Origin: Folioceros fuciformis
Lineage: Eukaryota; Anthocerotophyta; Anthocerotopsida; Anthocerotales
Direction of reading: 5' to 3'
DNA: 28,624 bases
NCBI GenBank assembly: GCA_049999805.1
Contig: JBNGIO010005748.1
Location: 149,511-178,134, forward strand
This document shows positions 8,541 to 19,840 of the stretch, piece after piece. Numbering within the stretch: position 1 is the first letter of the stretch; each line of letters opens with the position of its first letter. Position numbers and translations under genes: made by a program. Below the pieces are notes generated by a model. It was not told the DNA's origin. It saw only the letters and a program-made list of their open reading frames with translations, and searched no databases.

Positions 8541-11500
8541 ATGTCAGCAGCTCAATGGCCTCCAACAACGTGGAAGGTGCGCGCCGTCTCACGCAATTGC
8601 CCTCTGCCGATGCTCCTTACCCCACGAGGCCCCTCGGCTCACACCTCGCTGCTGGAGCAGTGCCAGGGTAGCTAGCGGAGGGATCCGCGACGGGGTCCTC
8701 AACCGTGGTGCTTGTGTGCATGCAGGGGTCCTTCTCCTTTGATGATTTTTTCAAGAATCTGGTGAGCGACTATTTGCCATCTGTTTACGACGATGAGCTC
8801 GACGGGGCTGATGGGGCCAACAGTCACGGTGGCCTTTCAAATGGATTGCACCGCCTTGATTCGGACGGGGGACATAAGGGCTCTGGTGGCTTCACCGGTC
8901 CGGCCTTTGTCGAGGCTGAAGCATTGCTGCCGCTCTTTAAGGAGGCTCGGAGGGAGTTGATGGAGCTCAGCAGCCAGGTGGTGTTCGTCACGAGGCTTGT
9001 CATTTCTCAGGGGATTTGTATTGAAATGGGGTGTCTGGTGTGGTGTTGAGCTTGGCGTCAGTCTGAACATTGTCCTGACTGGTCTTCGTTGTTGCTTGGG
9101 ATAGATTGACGGGCGGTTAAAGAAGCTGACGAAGGAAGTGTCCTTACATGATGGCAAGCACAGAAAGAAGCTCGTGGAGGTGAGGTTTCGAGGACCCTTA
9201 GTATCGTCGTGTGTATTCTGAGGCTGTTGCCATGGTTAGTCTATGCTCTGGTGCGTATCGTTGTACGGATGTGGAGCTCTGTATTCCGAGGTCTGAGCTT
9301 AAATTTTTCTGGCAGCTAGAAAAAAACATAGGTGTATTATATGACAGCTTCAACCGTCTAGACAGTCGAATTTCTGGGATTGGCCAAACTGCCGCGAGGA
9401 TTGGGGAACATTTACAGGTTGGTAACCCATCCTCCTTAAACTTTCAAGTTTAGTTTTTGGCTTGACCTGTGTTTGAAAGGAGTTCTGCCCTTTCTTATAT
9501 GTGATTGTGTCATGTGTTTCAGAATGCTGATCAACAAAAGGAAACGGCCAATCAATCAATCGAACTCATCAGGGTATCAATAGCTGTCCTCCTCATCTCG
9601 TGAAAGTGGTTTCTCGGACTGTTGGGAACTCTGTCGCATCACCTTATGGCCGTTTTAGAACTGATTCCTGACCCTTGTGCTCCCTCAGTATTTGATGGAG
9701 TTCAATGGATCGTATGGTGATCTCATGGAGCTGTCGCCACTCTTTTCTGATGATAGCCGCGTTGCTGAAGCAGCTGCAATCGCTCAAAAGCTCCGTAAGC
9801 CACTTCATCTCTATTCAAGGGCTGGAGCATGTGCTCACAAACTGTGTTCACGTATGCTTTAAGAGGTTTGTATGAGGTGTTTGGAACTAAACTGCAATAC
9901 CATTCTAGCACCTTAGGTGCTCTGGCGGAGGGTGACTTGGCAAGGTCTGGCTCGGGCACGTCTGGTAAGGGTACTGCAAATGCGAGCTCTGGCCTAGAAG
10001 TGGCTATTGCGAACCTTCAAGACTACTGCAATGGTAACTCTCTTGACCGCTACCTTAATTTGCATCCAAAAGGTGAAACAACAGTATGTCTCTAAATGGT
10101 GTCACTCATGTGGTGCAGAACTGGAAAATCGCCTGCTGTCAAGATTTGATGCCGCATCACACAAGCGAGAATTGGCTACCATGGCAGAGTGTGCTAAAAT
10201 CCTCGTTCAGGTGACAATTCCTCGTCGACTATGCCAGTATGTGAAGCATGCCTTTTCTGGTGGCCGGCCAGAAGATTTACGGCAGGCTCTATGGCGAACT
10301 CTGATTTGTTTGCGTAACTTATCTGGCGTCCTGATGTCCTTGTCATATGCGTGTATGGCAGTTCAACAGAGGAACAAGCGCAATGCAACGCTATGTTGCG
10401 TCACGACCCATGTTTATTGATGTTGAGATCATGACCATGGATGCCAGGACAGTCCTTGGGGAAAAGGGGATACAGGGGGGTCCAAATACTCTGGCAAGAG
10501 GACTGGCGGCTCTTTACAAGGAAATTGTTGGTGATCCCCTGACCAAAGCCTTATTGTTCTGCAATCAGAAGCTGTCAAAATGTTTTCCTCAACTCAACAC
10601 TGCTCTAATCTCCATGGCAGAAACTGTGCGCAAGGAAGCAGCTACAGTGGCGGCTGTATTCCCATCTCCTGATGCCGTGATGGCAATCCTTGTGCAGGTC
10701 ATTTTTATTTTGATCCTTATCACCCCCGGTTGTAGTGTCAGTTACGAATGCTGGGGTACAGGTGTTCAAAGAGTTGCTTTCTCTCGATTGTGCAGCGTGT
10801 CATGGAACAACGGGTATTTGCTGTGTTGGATCGAATTTTGCCGAGACCATCTTTAACGAATCCCATTCCTCTAGAAGAGGGTGGTTACCTTCAGGTGTGT
10901 TGTGCGGCTCATGAGTCTGCCATGAGTGGTGTTTCAGTGGTACTGATTGTGTGCCTCATGCAGTATCTTCGGACATTCGCCGCTGCTTATGAGCGGACCC
11001 AGGAGTTGGCAAAGGAACTGCATGGACTTGGATGTGGAGAGCTTGACGTCGAAGGTCGTCTTTCTCCCCTGCCGAAAATGTATGCTTTGGGAAGTTTAGA
11101 ATAATGACTATGCTGGCTTGATCCCATTTGCCTAGTGGCGTATCTGACACTAATATGCTTGAATGGCAGTGAAATTCTTTTGCAAGATTACTGTTCAGTA
11201 GTACATATGTGAAGGTTATTATCTATGCTTCGCTTAGAACGTCGAAGGTTTGACACCTCTGGTACTGGTGATGTTCTCAGGGCTTGCTGAGGTGTTGTTC
11301 TCAACTCATAGAGAGGAGTATATTGAGCTTGAAAGAGGGTCGTTAAGCCAGCTGTTCCAAGCAAAGGTTCGGAGATGCTTTGTGTTGGCTGCGGTCTACT
11401 GGAAGACATCAAGGAGCAGGCACTGATGCTTGTTTCTCTAAGCAGATGCTGGAGTTGAAGTCTGGAACTTTGCAAGTGGCAGAACAACGGAATAGTCGAG

Positions 11501-13497
11501 CTGCCGTAACGCTCCTGTCACAGCCTCCAATGTCAGTTGGTGTTGTTACAGAATTCGTGCGGTGGAACGAGGAAGCTGTTTCTCGCTGTGTTCTGCTAAC
11601 GAGTCAGGTTACTGCCAAGCATGCCATGTTCTTACCGGACTCAGTCAATCTCAAGTTTTTATCTCTCTACGGTGGCTACAAGTCTCGTGACAGACAGATG
11701 TCCTCTTAGGTTGATCTCATATTTCATGTTTGTCTTTGTTTTGCAGCCCGTACCCTTGGCTACAAACGTGAGAGCCATCTTTACTTGCCTCCTTGATCAG
11801 GTCTGGCTGCACACTTTCACTAAGAATTCTTCACAGCGTGCTTAGTTTTTACGTTTGAATAAAACGCTGAACTGGTGGTACGTGCAGGTTGGCCAATACA
11901 CCACGGAAGGGTTGCAAAGGGCACAGGAGGCGCTAAATGAGGCGGGCTCCCTGAGAGAACGATTTATCATAGGGGCGACGATGAGTAGAAGAGTAGCAGC
12001 AGCAGCAGCAGCAGCTGTGAGTTTCTCAACCGTACGTGATGATGTCTTATATCTAGCAGTAGGCGAGCTCATTTTGATACTTCTTCCACGTCTCCTAACA
12101 TCGCAGGCGGAAGCAGCAGCTGCAGCGGGGGAAAATAGCTTTCGTGCGTTTATGGTGGCTGTACAAAGGGCTACCACTAATGTTGGGCTGGTTCAACAAG
12201 TAAGAAACATCTGTCTGTAGCAGTTTGACTAAATGCAGCATAAAATCGTTTGGGCACCGTCATGGGGAAGGCTTATCGATTACTCTCCTTATGTGCTTTT
12301 GCAGTATTTCGTTAATACAGTCGCTCGACTGTTGTTACCGGTGGATGGAGCTCATGCTGCTTGCTGTGAAGAAATGGCTACGGCAATGTCTGACGCTGAA
12401 AGTGCAGCCTTGAAAGGCCTTCAGCATTGTATCGATACTATTATGGCAGAGGTGGATGACACGAGAGAAATTTCTGAATTGTGTATCAGTCCAAAGCCTT
12501 ACGGTCAGCGTGATCATGATGGAGGGTGACCTAATGCATGATCTTCTGCGCGGATGGCATGCATTGGCAGGTAGAGCGTCTTCTCACCTCTGAGCAGAAA
12601 GTATCCGATTATAAGCCCCCTGAGGATGGCAATCCTCCAGATCACCGCCCAACAGGAGCCTGCACAAGGTGAGCGGCAAGCAATGTTCCTTGCTTGGTCA
12701 GTACGGATTGTATGTACGGTACGGTTATAGGCATACCTTGGTTAACTCTGGTGACATCAGGGTGGTGGCGTACTTGGGCCGAATGCTGGAAGCAGCTTAT
12801 GGTGCTTTGGAAGGATTGAACAAGCAGGCCTTCATGACAGAGCTGGTATTGATGCCTGACATTTGCATCAGAAAGGACTATTTCGTTTGAGGACATTGCA
12901 CTGATCGCTGCTTTTATGACAGGGTAATCGCCTCTACAAAGGTTTTATAGTACACTGGCAGCGGTTTATCTTCAGTCCAAGGTATGCAGTCGTTCCTGTG
13001 GGGCAACAGTTTGAACTTAGGTCGTGTCACGGCTGGAAGGTGGGTAGAAAGATTTATCTGTGTTTCCTTGCAGTGGAGGCCTTCGGTTGAAGCGTGACGT
13101 TTCCGAGTATGCGGAATTTGTGAGGAGTTTCAAAGCCCCTGCAGTCGATGAAAAATTCGAGCTTCTAGGAACGTAAGTCTGCGTAGGTCAGATTTCGTAA
13201 TAACACTCGTAAAGGGCTCTTTGAGAACTATTTAATGACTACTTTTTCTGTTGCAGGATGATGAATGTATTCATCGTTGCACCAGAAAGTCTCCCAACTC
13301 TTGTGGATGGCAGCTTGAAACAAGCACGGAAGGATGCAATCAAGTACGTTTCAGGATCGTTTGTAGGGCTTGCTTCGCACCACCCTTCTCCTTTGAACAA
13401 CTCCTTAATGCTCTTGTTTGTTTGCAGGTTCATCTCACTCCGAGAAGACTACAAAACAGCCAAGATTGCCAGCAGATTCAGCAGTTTAGCTGAGTGA
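8541..13497 (+). CDS. SEC10: Exocyst complex subunit SEC10 (EXOC5), 24 exons, 811 aa
   Basis: SEC10 is a core subunit of the octameric exocyst, which tethers secretory vesicles to the plasma membrane. Exons: 8541-8576, 8726-8977, 9105-9179, 9316-9417, 9523-9573, 9689-9794, 9917-10033, 10119-10210, 10362-10530, 10621-10697, 10796-10894, 10964-11054, 11281-11366, 11446-11607, 11747-11800, 11888-12016, 12107-12199, 12305-12451, 12571-12668, 12761-12845, 12923-12981, 13074-13172, 13257-13343, 13428-13497. All introns are GT-AG and all phases close. Family blocks appear in order: SFSFDDFFKNLVSDYLPS, YLMEFNGSYGDLMELSPLFS, FNRGTSAMQRYV, VVTEFVRWNEEAVSRC, LLLPVDGAHAACCEEM, ALEGLNKQAFMTEL, VDEKFELLG and FIVAPESLPTL. 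The length is close to plant SEC10 (about 825 aa). Exon 1 (12 codons) is the least certain: it was chosen because its phase fits and it gives an ATG. No lesions were seen. Confidence 0.95.
11994..12016 (+). repeat. AGC microsatellite coding polyalanine in SEC10 exon 16
   Basis: Seven GCA/GCT alanine codons end exon 16, and the Ala-rich run continues after the intron (AEAAAAAG). A polyalanine stretch at this place is normal for plant SEC10, so the simple repeat is constrained coding sequence. Its copy number may still vary. Confidence 0.85.
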
Positions 13498-13585
13498 AAT
13501 GTACAAGATACCCTGTATTTTACCTGGCTGGCAGTCTTTGCAGTGCTTTGGTGTAACCGCTTCCATTTAATCCCCGATTATTTTT

Positions 13586-13591
13586 AATAAA
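13586..13591 (+). terminator. Poly(A) signal AATAAA of SEC10
   Basis: A canonical AATAAA lies 89 bases after the SEC10 stop codon, in an AT-rich stretch, the usual place for a plant near-upstream element. The cleavage site itself was not located. Confidence 0.6.
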
Positions 13592-15480
13592 ATTCACGTC
13601 ATGTTGCCACGCAAGCAAGCACTAACCTGCAGTAAGTTTTCATTGATTCGGCCTCCCGCACACTGAAACACTGGCCTGCAGGAAGTTTCTACTTGATTCC
13701 TCCGGGATATCTCTGGAGCGACTCTTTGAACTGGCTACGGTAATTCAAGAAGGCCTGACGAAGGCTGGGCAACCAGCTTCTGGATATGAGCTTGAAAGAG
13801 ACGCCAATACGAGGTGAAGGCGGCAAGTGCTTGGTTCCTTTGCCTGGTGTCTGCGGGAGTGTGGGTGTCGCGTTTTGAGTTGTGTTATTTTTGGAGGACA
13901 CGATTTTCGTTGTCAGCGGCAAGCTCAGTTCGGTAGCTTGAACCGCAGCTTTCTATGCAGAGCTCTCGTTTCAGAGGGAGACTGCGAGCTGCGCCGCTTT
14001 CGCGCTCTTCCTACATGGACACCATCTGTATGGTAGTAACTTTGTCAGGTTTCTCTGTGCTGGTAGTGCGCAGTGAGAAGTATGGTAAGTTGCACAAGTC
14101 CTCTTTCCGGAACGGTTTATTCACACGATTTGCTGCCTGTGTTTGGGGAGTGTATTCCGTCTGTTGTATGCCTCTAGGAAAGTAGCGGCGAGATTTCGTT
14201 TTGGGTAGGAAGGCAGACGCTCGGGTTCTGCATGTAACAGACGTCCAGCGATTGTTAGTTGGTGATTTTGGAGCCTGTTGAAGGTGCGTTGGAGTCATTC
14301 AGATCAGCGGTACTTGTCCAAGGGGCCTGTTGGCCAGAGGGGGTGCTTTCTTATGTCACAGCTTCACCTGCCACTTGATGAGAACCTTTTCTCTAAACCT
14401 GAGAAGGGCCGCTTGACCCGCCGAGTAAAGTCTATGCTTTGAACTGTGTGTTTTAGGTTGGTCTTCTTACAGTCTGTCGTGCATATTTGTGATTTCGGCA
14501 ACAACGCACAACTGGGGTCTGTGAAATCTTGCGACTGAGGGCTGATTCGAACAGAACTTCATGCCTTGGCACCTACTGCATACTCTTGTCGTGAGGACAC
14601 AACGTAGACAAATTGTATGTCTTTCATGATGGCATTTTCTTTGTAGACCTATTCAGAACCGCACGAGAAATGAATTACTTCGCTGCTGTTTCTCCGAGTT
14701 TAGCCCGAGTCTTCCTGAACTGCTACTTACATTAGGTGAGGCCTCCGTCTGTCCGCAGCCTGTGTATAGCTGGCACCCTACGGAGCTGTAGCGAACCGTG
14801 AGCCGGGGACGGAAAATGGCAGACCCATTATCTGTGGGAATGATATTTAAGGTATCAGTTAGGAGGGACTCGTTTTTCTTTCCCAAGCCCGGAGTGACCC
14901 GGGTTTTCTCCTCTTCCTCAGTTTCGAACCCTAAACCCTGGAGGGCAGCACACCTCGCTTCGATTCACAAATGCGTGCCCTGAACAACGAAGGGGGGGGG
15001 GGCAGAATATGGAGTGGTCCTCGCATTGGACAGGTGTTACTGACGCCATTCGCAAGTAGCTAAGGATCCGAGAAGTCAGTGAATCTCCAGGAGTACATCA
15101 CCGACCGACGACAGTGAGAACCCTAGCTGCCGCGCTGAGCAGCGGATTCGACGACATTCAACGACATTTCTCCGTTGGGTTGAGGCATCAGCCTGCTCGG
15201 CAATGATTGCGAGGAGACGTGGGCTGATCAAGGGTCGGCTGCAACATCACTTGCGCCGCCTATGGGATCCACCATCGGTAACCCGAACCTAGTTTGTGTG
15301 CCTTAAAACGGGGAGGGACCGGCAGTGAACAGGAGATTCTCAGATGCATGCGTGTCTGCACTGATAGTGATCACGGCTAGGCAGGGGCAATCAAAAGCAT
15401 ATATTCCCAGAGTTATTACTTGATGCACAAGCATTCACAATAGAGAGACCGGATGTAGTTTATATTGAAAAAAATTGAGA
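13592..15480. other. Non-coding region downstream of SEC10
   Basis: I could not recognise a gene here. Open frames are short (up to 95 codons), occur on both strands, and have no family motifs or plausible splice chains. A short motif (CCTGCAG then AAGTTT within about 12 bases) occurs twice near 13630-13690. A CCTAAACCCT telo-box (reverse orientation) is near 14930, and an 11-G run lies at 14992-15002. A decayed gene or a non-coding transcript cannot be excluded. Confidence 0.4.
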
Positions 15481-15481
15481 G

Positions 15482-15690
15482 GAGTGATGAGCGGTACGGT
15501 GGAGCGGTGAGCGATGTGCAGTGGAGCAAGGGAGATATGGCGTGGTGAGGCGGTGAGCGATGTGNNNNNNNNNNGGGAGATATGGCGTGGTGAGGCGGTG
15601 AGCGATGTGGAGCAAGGGAGAGGTGTGTGGAGCAAGGAAATACGGTATGGTGGAGCGGTGAGCTATGTGGAGCAAGGGAGATGCGGTGTC
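15482..15690 (+). repeat. GC-rich minisatellite interrupted by a sequence gap
   Basis: Units of roughly 40-60 bp built from GGAGCAAGG, GAGATATGG, and GCGGTGAGCGATGTG modules recur at least four times. Modules are shuffled or truncated between copies. Ten N bases interrupt the array, so the true copy number is unknown. No protein is supported; frames that cross the array are artefacts of the repeat. Confidence 0.85.
15565..15574. other. Assembly gap (10 N)
   Basis: Ten undetermined bases lie inside the minisatellite, with the same modules on both sides. This is the pattern left when an assembler cannot span a tandem array. The real gap size is probably not 10 bp. Confidence 0.98.
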
Positions 15691-18222
15691 TCTTACTTCA
15701 TGGCTTTAACTCGTCCCCACACATTTGATTTAGGTACTTTATCTATTCTAGTGCGGCTTAGTTGGAGACTTTCTTGGTTGTAATATCTTTGAGCTTTATC
15801 ATATGAGTATCTATCATATGAGTAAGAGGTGAATCATAAGAATGGTTGTCTTTGGATGTTGAAGTAAGAATAGGGTCCCTTGCAAAAGTTGTAGGGGGTG
15901 AGGATGTAGGAGATTGTAGGAGAAAGGGTAGAAGGGGAGTTTATTAGTGGGTTATGAGTGTGTGATGACTCACACACACCTTTAAACATCCTAGATGCCA
16001 CACCTTCACAAACAAGTGTTTTAGTTAAATCCACAGAGGTTGGGTCATGTGAGTTAGACATTCCTACCATCTTTGGATTGTCTAACATGAACGAATACAA
16101 TACTTCCTAGTAAGCTCACTCATAAGCATATACTCTCATGCCATGATTCTTGGTCTCTTGCTTATACTACTTCTTGAGGGAGTCCATTGTGTTGCGACAT
16201 GTAAGACCTATTGAAACAAATCCTATGTTAAAGGGTGCAATTTTGAGTGCAATAGTGTCCTATTGATGGCAAGAAAAGGTTTCCTTTGTGAAGATGGTTA
16301 ACATACACCTCCTCATACGTCGAGATTAGAGCATGAGTGCTCTCTCATGTCCGTGTAGCCACATTTTGGTTTCCAAGCTTAGGAATTGTTGAAACTTGTA
16401 ACCTAGATGCGCTTAGACAAGTACCACTTGTATTGCCAATATGTTGTATTGAAACAGTAAATCCATGAGGAATAAATTGAGCAACTTTACGAAGACTATC
16501 AAGCACAAGCAACAAAGTGGATTGGTGGTCACATGCACCCAACATATATCCCAAGTGCACAAATAAATACATATGGTAGATGTTATGGAAAAGCCGTGCT
16601 AACTAAAACAGAGCTTTGTCCCTTAAAAGTAGGGTTGCTCTCTACTTTTAATGGACAAAGCTCCATTTCCTTTTAAAAGGTTCTTCTGTGAATGGTGTGA
16701 AAGATGGAGGTGTCCTAATATGTCCTAAGAAGCACTTGAGGCCTCCAATTGTTCAAACTCCATTTTTGGAAGATGGGTTCTTTTGAGGTGTCCTTTGTGG
16801 AGATAGTTTATTTGACTGGTATCTTAAAGTGTGGACTACCTAAACAAAATAAATGATATGTTGAGAGCTTTTTACACTACTATAGTACAAAATTTGCACG
16901 TCTTTCTCTGTATCTTCATTGCCGTAGAGGAGCATAAAGGCAACATGTCTCACCTTAGCCCATTTTCAATCAAGGGATCAATGTTGGCAGGTGCAAACAT
17001 GATAGCCTACCTTCACATCCACTCTATGATTCTACTTGCACCAAAACTCCCCATCTATAGCATATGAAAGGCAAACAATCTTATTGACATAACCTTGGAA
17101 ATAGATGTCAACCAGTTAGCACCCAGGGCACTTCTGCCCTTTGGCATGATGTTGTTGTTTAGTCAGACTTAGTTTTCATGTAAACAAGTATGTAATGCAC
17201 AAAAGCAATGGGAAACTTTGTAGCATATTAATCCAAGATGCATGCATAAAGGAGGAGAGTGTCAATCCAAGAGTACCCTTTGTCATTGTTCTCCAAAATT
17301 ATATGCAATTGCAAGCACCTATCCATGGAAAATCTTAAAATCCATAAAAAAATGTAAGAGGAAGAGATAGCATGGAGGAGGAAGGTGGGTGAGTAGGAGG
17401 TGCGAGGGAAGACGTCACCTTCTTGTAAGGGTTGCGAGTCTTAGGAGTTCAGACCTTTTGATTTTGTCAAAGGGTTTGTGGATATGACATTGGAAGAAGA
17501 CTAGGTTTATATATGAGACCTCTCATAAATCAGGGACCTTATTGTTTGGTATTCTTTCGTCCAGCTTTGCGCAATACCCAAGTTATCTCACTTGGGACTA
17601 TTGCTCCTTTTTGACTTTGGACTCTTACTTGTTCTCCAGCTTTGCTAGCAAGTTTGAAAATTCTTGATAGTTGGATTATATAGGTGTTTAGGGACATTAT
17701 AAGTCTCTTGGTACCTTCGAATGTGCCATTGGTTATTTGGTCTAGAAGCGAGATCTTTGCAAGTTGCCTTCGGGAGCACTAGCCTACTAGCCATGGAGGC
17801 CTCGGCTCCAATGACTATCGTTGGTAGCTATTCCTTATCAACCCTAATTCTAGCGTCTCAATTTTTATTATAGGAGGCTTCTATCTTGGGAGTCAAGGAG
17901 GGGGTATTGCCTATTCAAGTGCCTACGAGGCAAACCTTTTTCTACATATGAGGCATAACTTTTTTGACAACTCCTCTCCGTTGCTTTGCCGAGGCCGCTG
18001 GCCAAGTGTGGCGCATAAAACCCCCCCTCGTGCTGTCTCCCTGGTGTCCCGGCAGTGCCGTAATCGAAATATTTCTTTGTTTGTTTTTATTTTTTTTCAA
18101 AAACGTATCAGACTTAATGCCACTTTCCATGTGGCTGAAACAAAACCAAAACTATGGCAGTCCACTTTTGGAGGGAGGAAAGATTCCTCAATTAGTTTTT
18201 GACCCTCCACAACCCTCCTTTC
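15691..18222. other. AT-rich gene-poor region
   Basis: No gene was recognised. Short open frames (75-90 codons, for example minus-strand 15834-16100 and 16345-16572) show no motifs. One clear structure is the hairpin at 16611-16663. The composition and lack of coding signal suggest decayed transposon or ordinary intergenic DNA. Confidence 0.45.
16611..16663. repeat. Inverted repeat forming a 22-bp hairpin
   Basis: Arms 16611-16632 and 16642-16663 are reverse complements at 21 of 22 positions, separated by a 9-base loop. The arms read GAGCTTTGTCC at the outside and AAAAGTAG at the inside. It is not followed by a T run and is not inside a gene. It could be a small MITE relic, a small-RNA precursor or a chance palindrome. 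Confidence 0.8.
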
Positions 18223-18357
18223 CGCTTTTCGCGCCAACATTTGACGCTTTTCGCGCCAACATTTGACGCCCTTGGGGACTGTAGGCAGTACCTTTCACCG
18301 GTATATCAACATTTGACACCCTTAGGGACTATGGGCAGTATCTTTCACCAATACATC
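18223..18357 (+). repeat. Two nested tandem duplications (22 bp and 50 bp)
   Basis: A perfect 22-bp duplication spans 18223-18266 (copies start at 18223 and 18245). It overlaps a 50-bp duplication, 18258-18307 and 18308-18357. Both contain CAACATTTGAC. Most differences between the 50-bp copies are G/A or C/T transitions. No coding role is evident. Confidence 0.85.
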
Positions 18358-18592
18358 CCGTCACTTTGCAGAGTAGCCACATTGTTTTTTCTCCATTTGT
18401 AAAGATTGTCCCAGTGTCATGTAGCATACTAGAGGTATAGAATCAACAATGGCATTCAATCAGCCCTTGGTTCTCGATTCCCAGCAACCTCCTCTTCAAT
18501 CACACCAATTTTTTTCCTTCTATGAGGCTTACAGTACAATCGAGTTGCTATGCATCCGAAAAACCACACATTGTAGTGAGGAGGGTGTCTTC

Positions 18593-18705
18593 CTTATCTG
18601 CCACTCTCATCTCATACCTTATCTGCCACTCTCATCTCATACGGCAAGAAGAATAGGCAAGAACAATAGAAATGTGGACTCTCATCTCATACGGGAAGAA
18701 GAATA
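18593..18705 (+). repeat. 25-bp direct repeats
   Basis: A 25-bp unit ending ACTCTCATCTCATAC is perfectly duplicated at 18593-18617 and 18618-18642. A related block with AAGAAGAATA after it recurs 50 bp further on (18678-18705), differing from its partner at 18628-18655 by one base. Confidence 0.85.
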
Positions 18706-18789
18706 GAAATGTGGACATTTCGTAGGCACGAAATGTGACCACAACGGCCATCATAGCTGCGAGAATAGGGTGATCTTGAGGATCAACAA

Positions 18790-18831
18790 CACATAACTAT
18801 TTCTGATGTGCACATAACTATTTCTGATGTG
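18790..18831 (+). repeat. Perfect 21-bp tandem duplication
   Basis: Two identical 21-bp copies (18790-18810 and 18811-18831) open with CACATAAC and end TGATGTG. Their identity implies a recent duplication. No function is apparent. Confidence 0.9.
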
Positions 18832-19840
18832 CTCGCGGTGGCAAAGTTCTGAGGTGCACCGCGGGAGCAGCGTTTGGTCACGGTGAGTGCCCTTAAAATC
18901 CGGCACTTTTTCATGGTGTTATGGAACATGGAAAGTGGATTTGGGTACACATGGAAAGCGACCCTTAGTCTCAAGCTGTAACTCGCGTGCTCACATCTGT
19001 TCCCTGTAAGCAATTGGAACGCTGGTGGAGCGCCGCAAGACCTTGCTCAGTTATCAGCTGCGTGACTGAGAAGGTTTGGGAACTGGTTAGATTGCTGGCC
19101 TTATATGTGGCATCCATGCCCTGCCAAGGTGCTTGGAGGCGATGAGAATTAGTGGGAACGTCGGCGGACTCGTTCCTCGACAAGGATGGCACAGGTGTTT
19201 CTCGAATCAGGAGTGTCCACCGAAGCGGTGGAAGCCTGGACGGCGCCGCGGTGAGTGTCGGCTTTTCTCAGCTGCTCGATCAAGTTGCGGCTGCGGGCGT
19301 AAAGCAAGTTTGAAGTTGTAGATCCTTGCCTGCAGAAGACAGGCCTATAGCAGCACGGAAGGCATTGTGGAGAAAGTTCCTGGAGGATCCTTCCCAGTGG
19401 TGGGACCACAGGTGCTGCAAGGTACAAGTCTGCTGCCCTCTTGTAGACCAGCCCTGTGAGTTTCTCACGACGTTGCCTTACTCAGCAAGACTTTGAGGCC
19501 TGGTTAGGCGCTGCTTGTTCCACGGTGTGCAGTTGACCATAAGTGATCACCACAGAGGAACGTCAAGTACCCGGACTTCGTGCACAGCACAACAAGGGAG
19601 GGCTTGTGGATCGACGGCTGGTCCAACCCTGCTTGGGTCAAATCTAAGGTTGCAGCGTTGCGGGAAGCACGAGCTGGCGGTGCTACTAGAGCATCCTTCC
19701 GCGGTGGCTTAGCTCCTGCTGCTTCTTGCGGGGGTGACAGCGCTGTAAGGTGCTTCCGTTTTAACCTGCTCAGTGTGACAAGGCTGGCTACTGGTTTAGG
19801 TTTGAAGTGGTTGGAGGGTTTTGCTGAAAACCTGTTTGTT

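Larger units (their letters stand above)
18358..19546. other. Region upstream of the PPR gene
   Basis: The first half carries short direct repeats (18593-18705 and 18790-18831). From about 18900 the composition becomes more balanced and may hold the promoter and 5' leader of the PPR gene. No recognisable protein is present. An in-frame TGA at 19544-19546 closes the PPR frame upstream. Confidence 0.4.

Noticed and set aside
13689-14298. Short ORFs downstream of SEC10 as an extra gene
   Set aside because: No motifs, no coherent splice chain, and competing frames on both strands.
19580-19840. Extended PPR start giving 922 aa
   Set aside because: Codon 19580 is GTG, not ATG; the first in-frame ATG is 19841. 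The open stretch may still belong to an exon, so it is noted as a finding.
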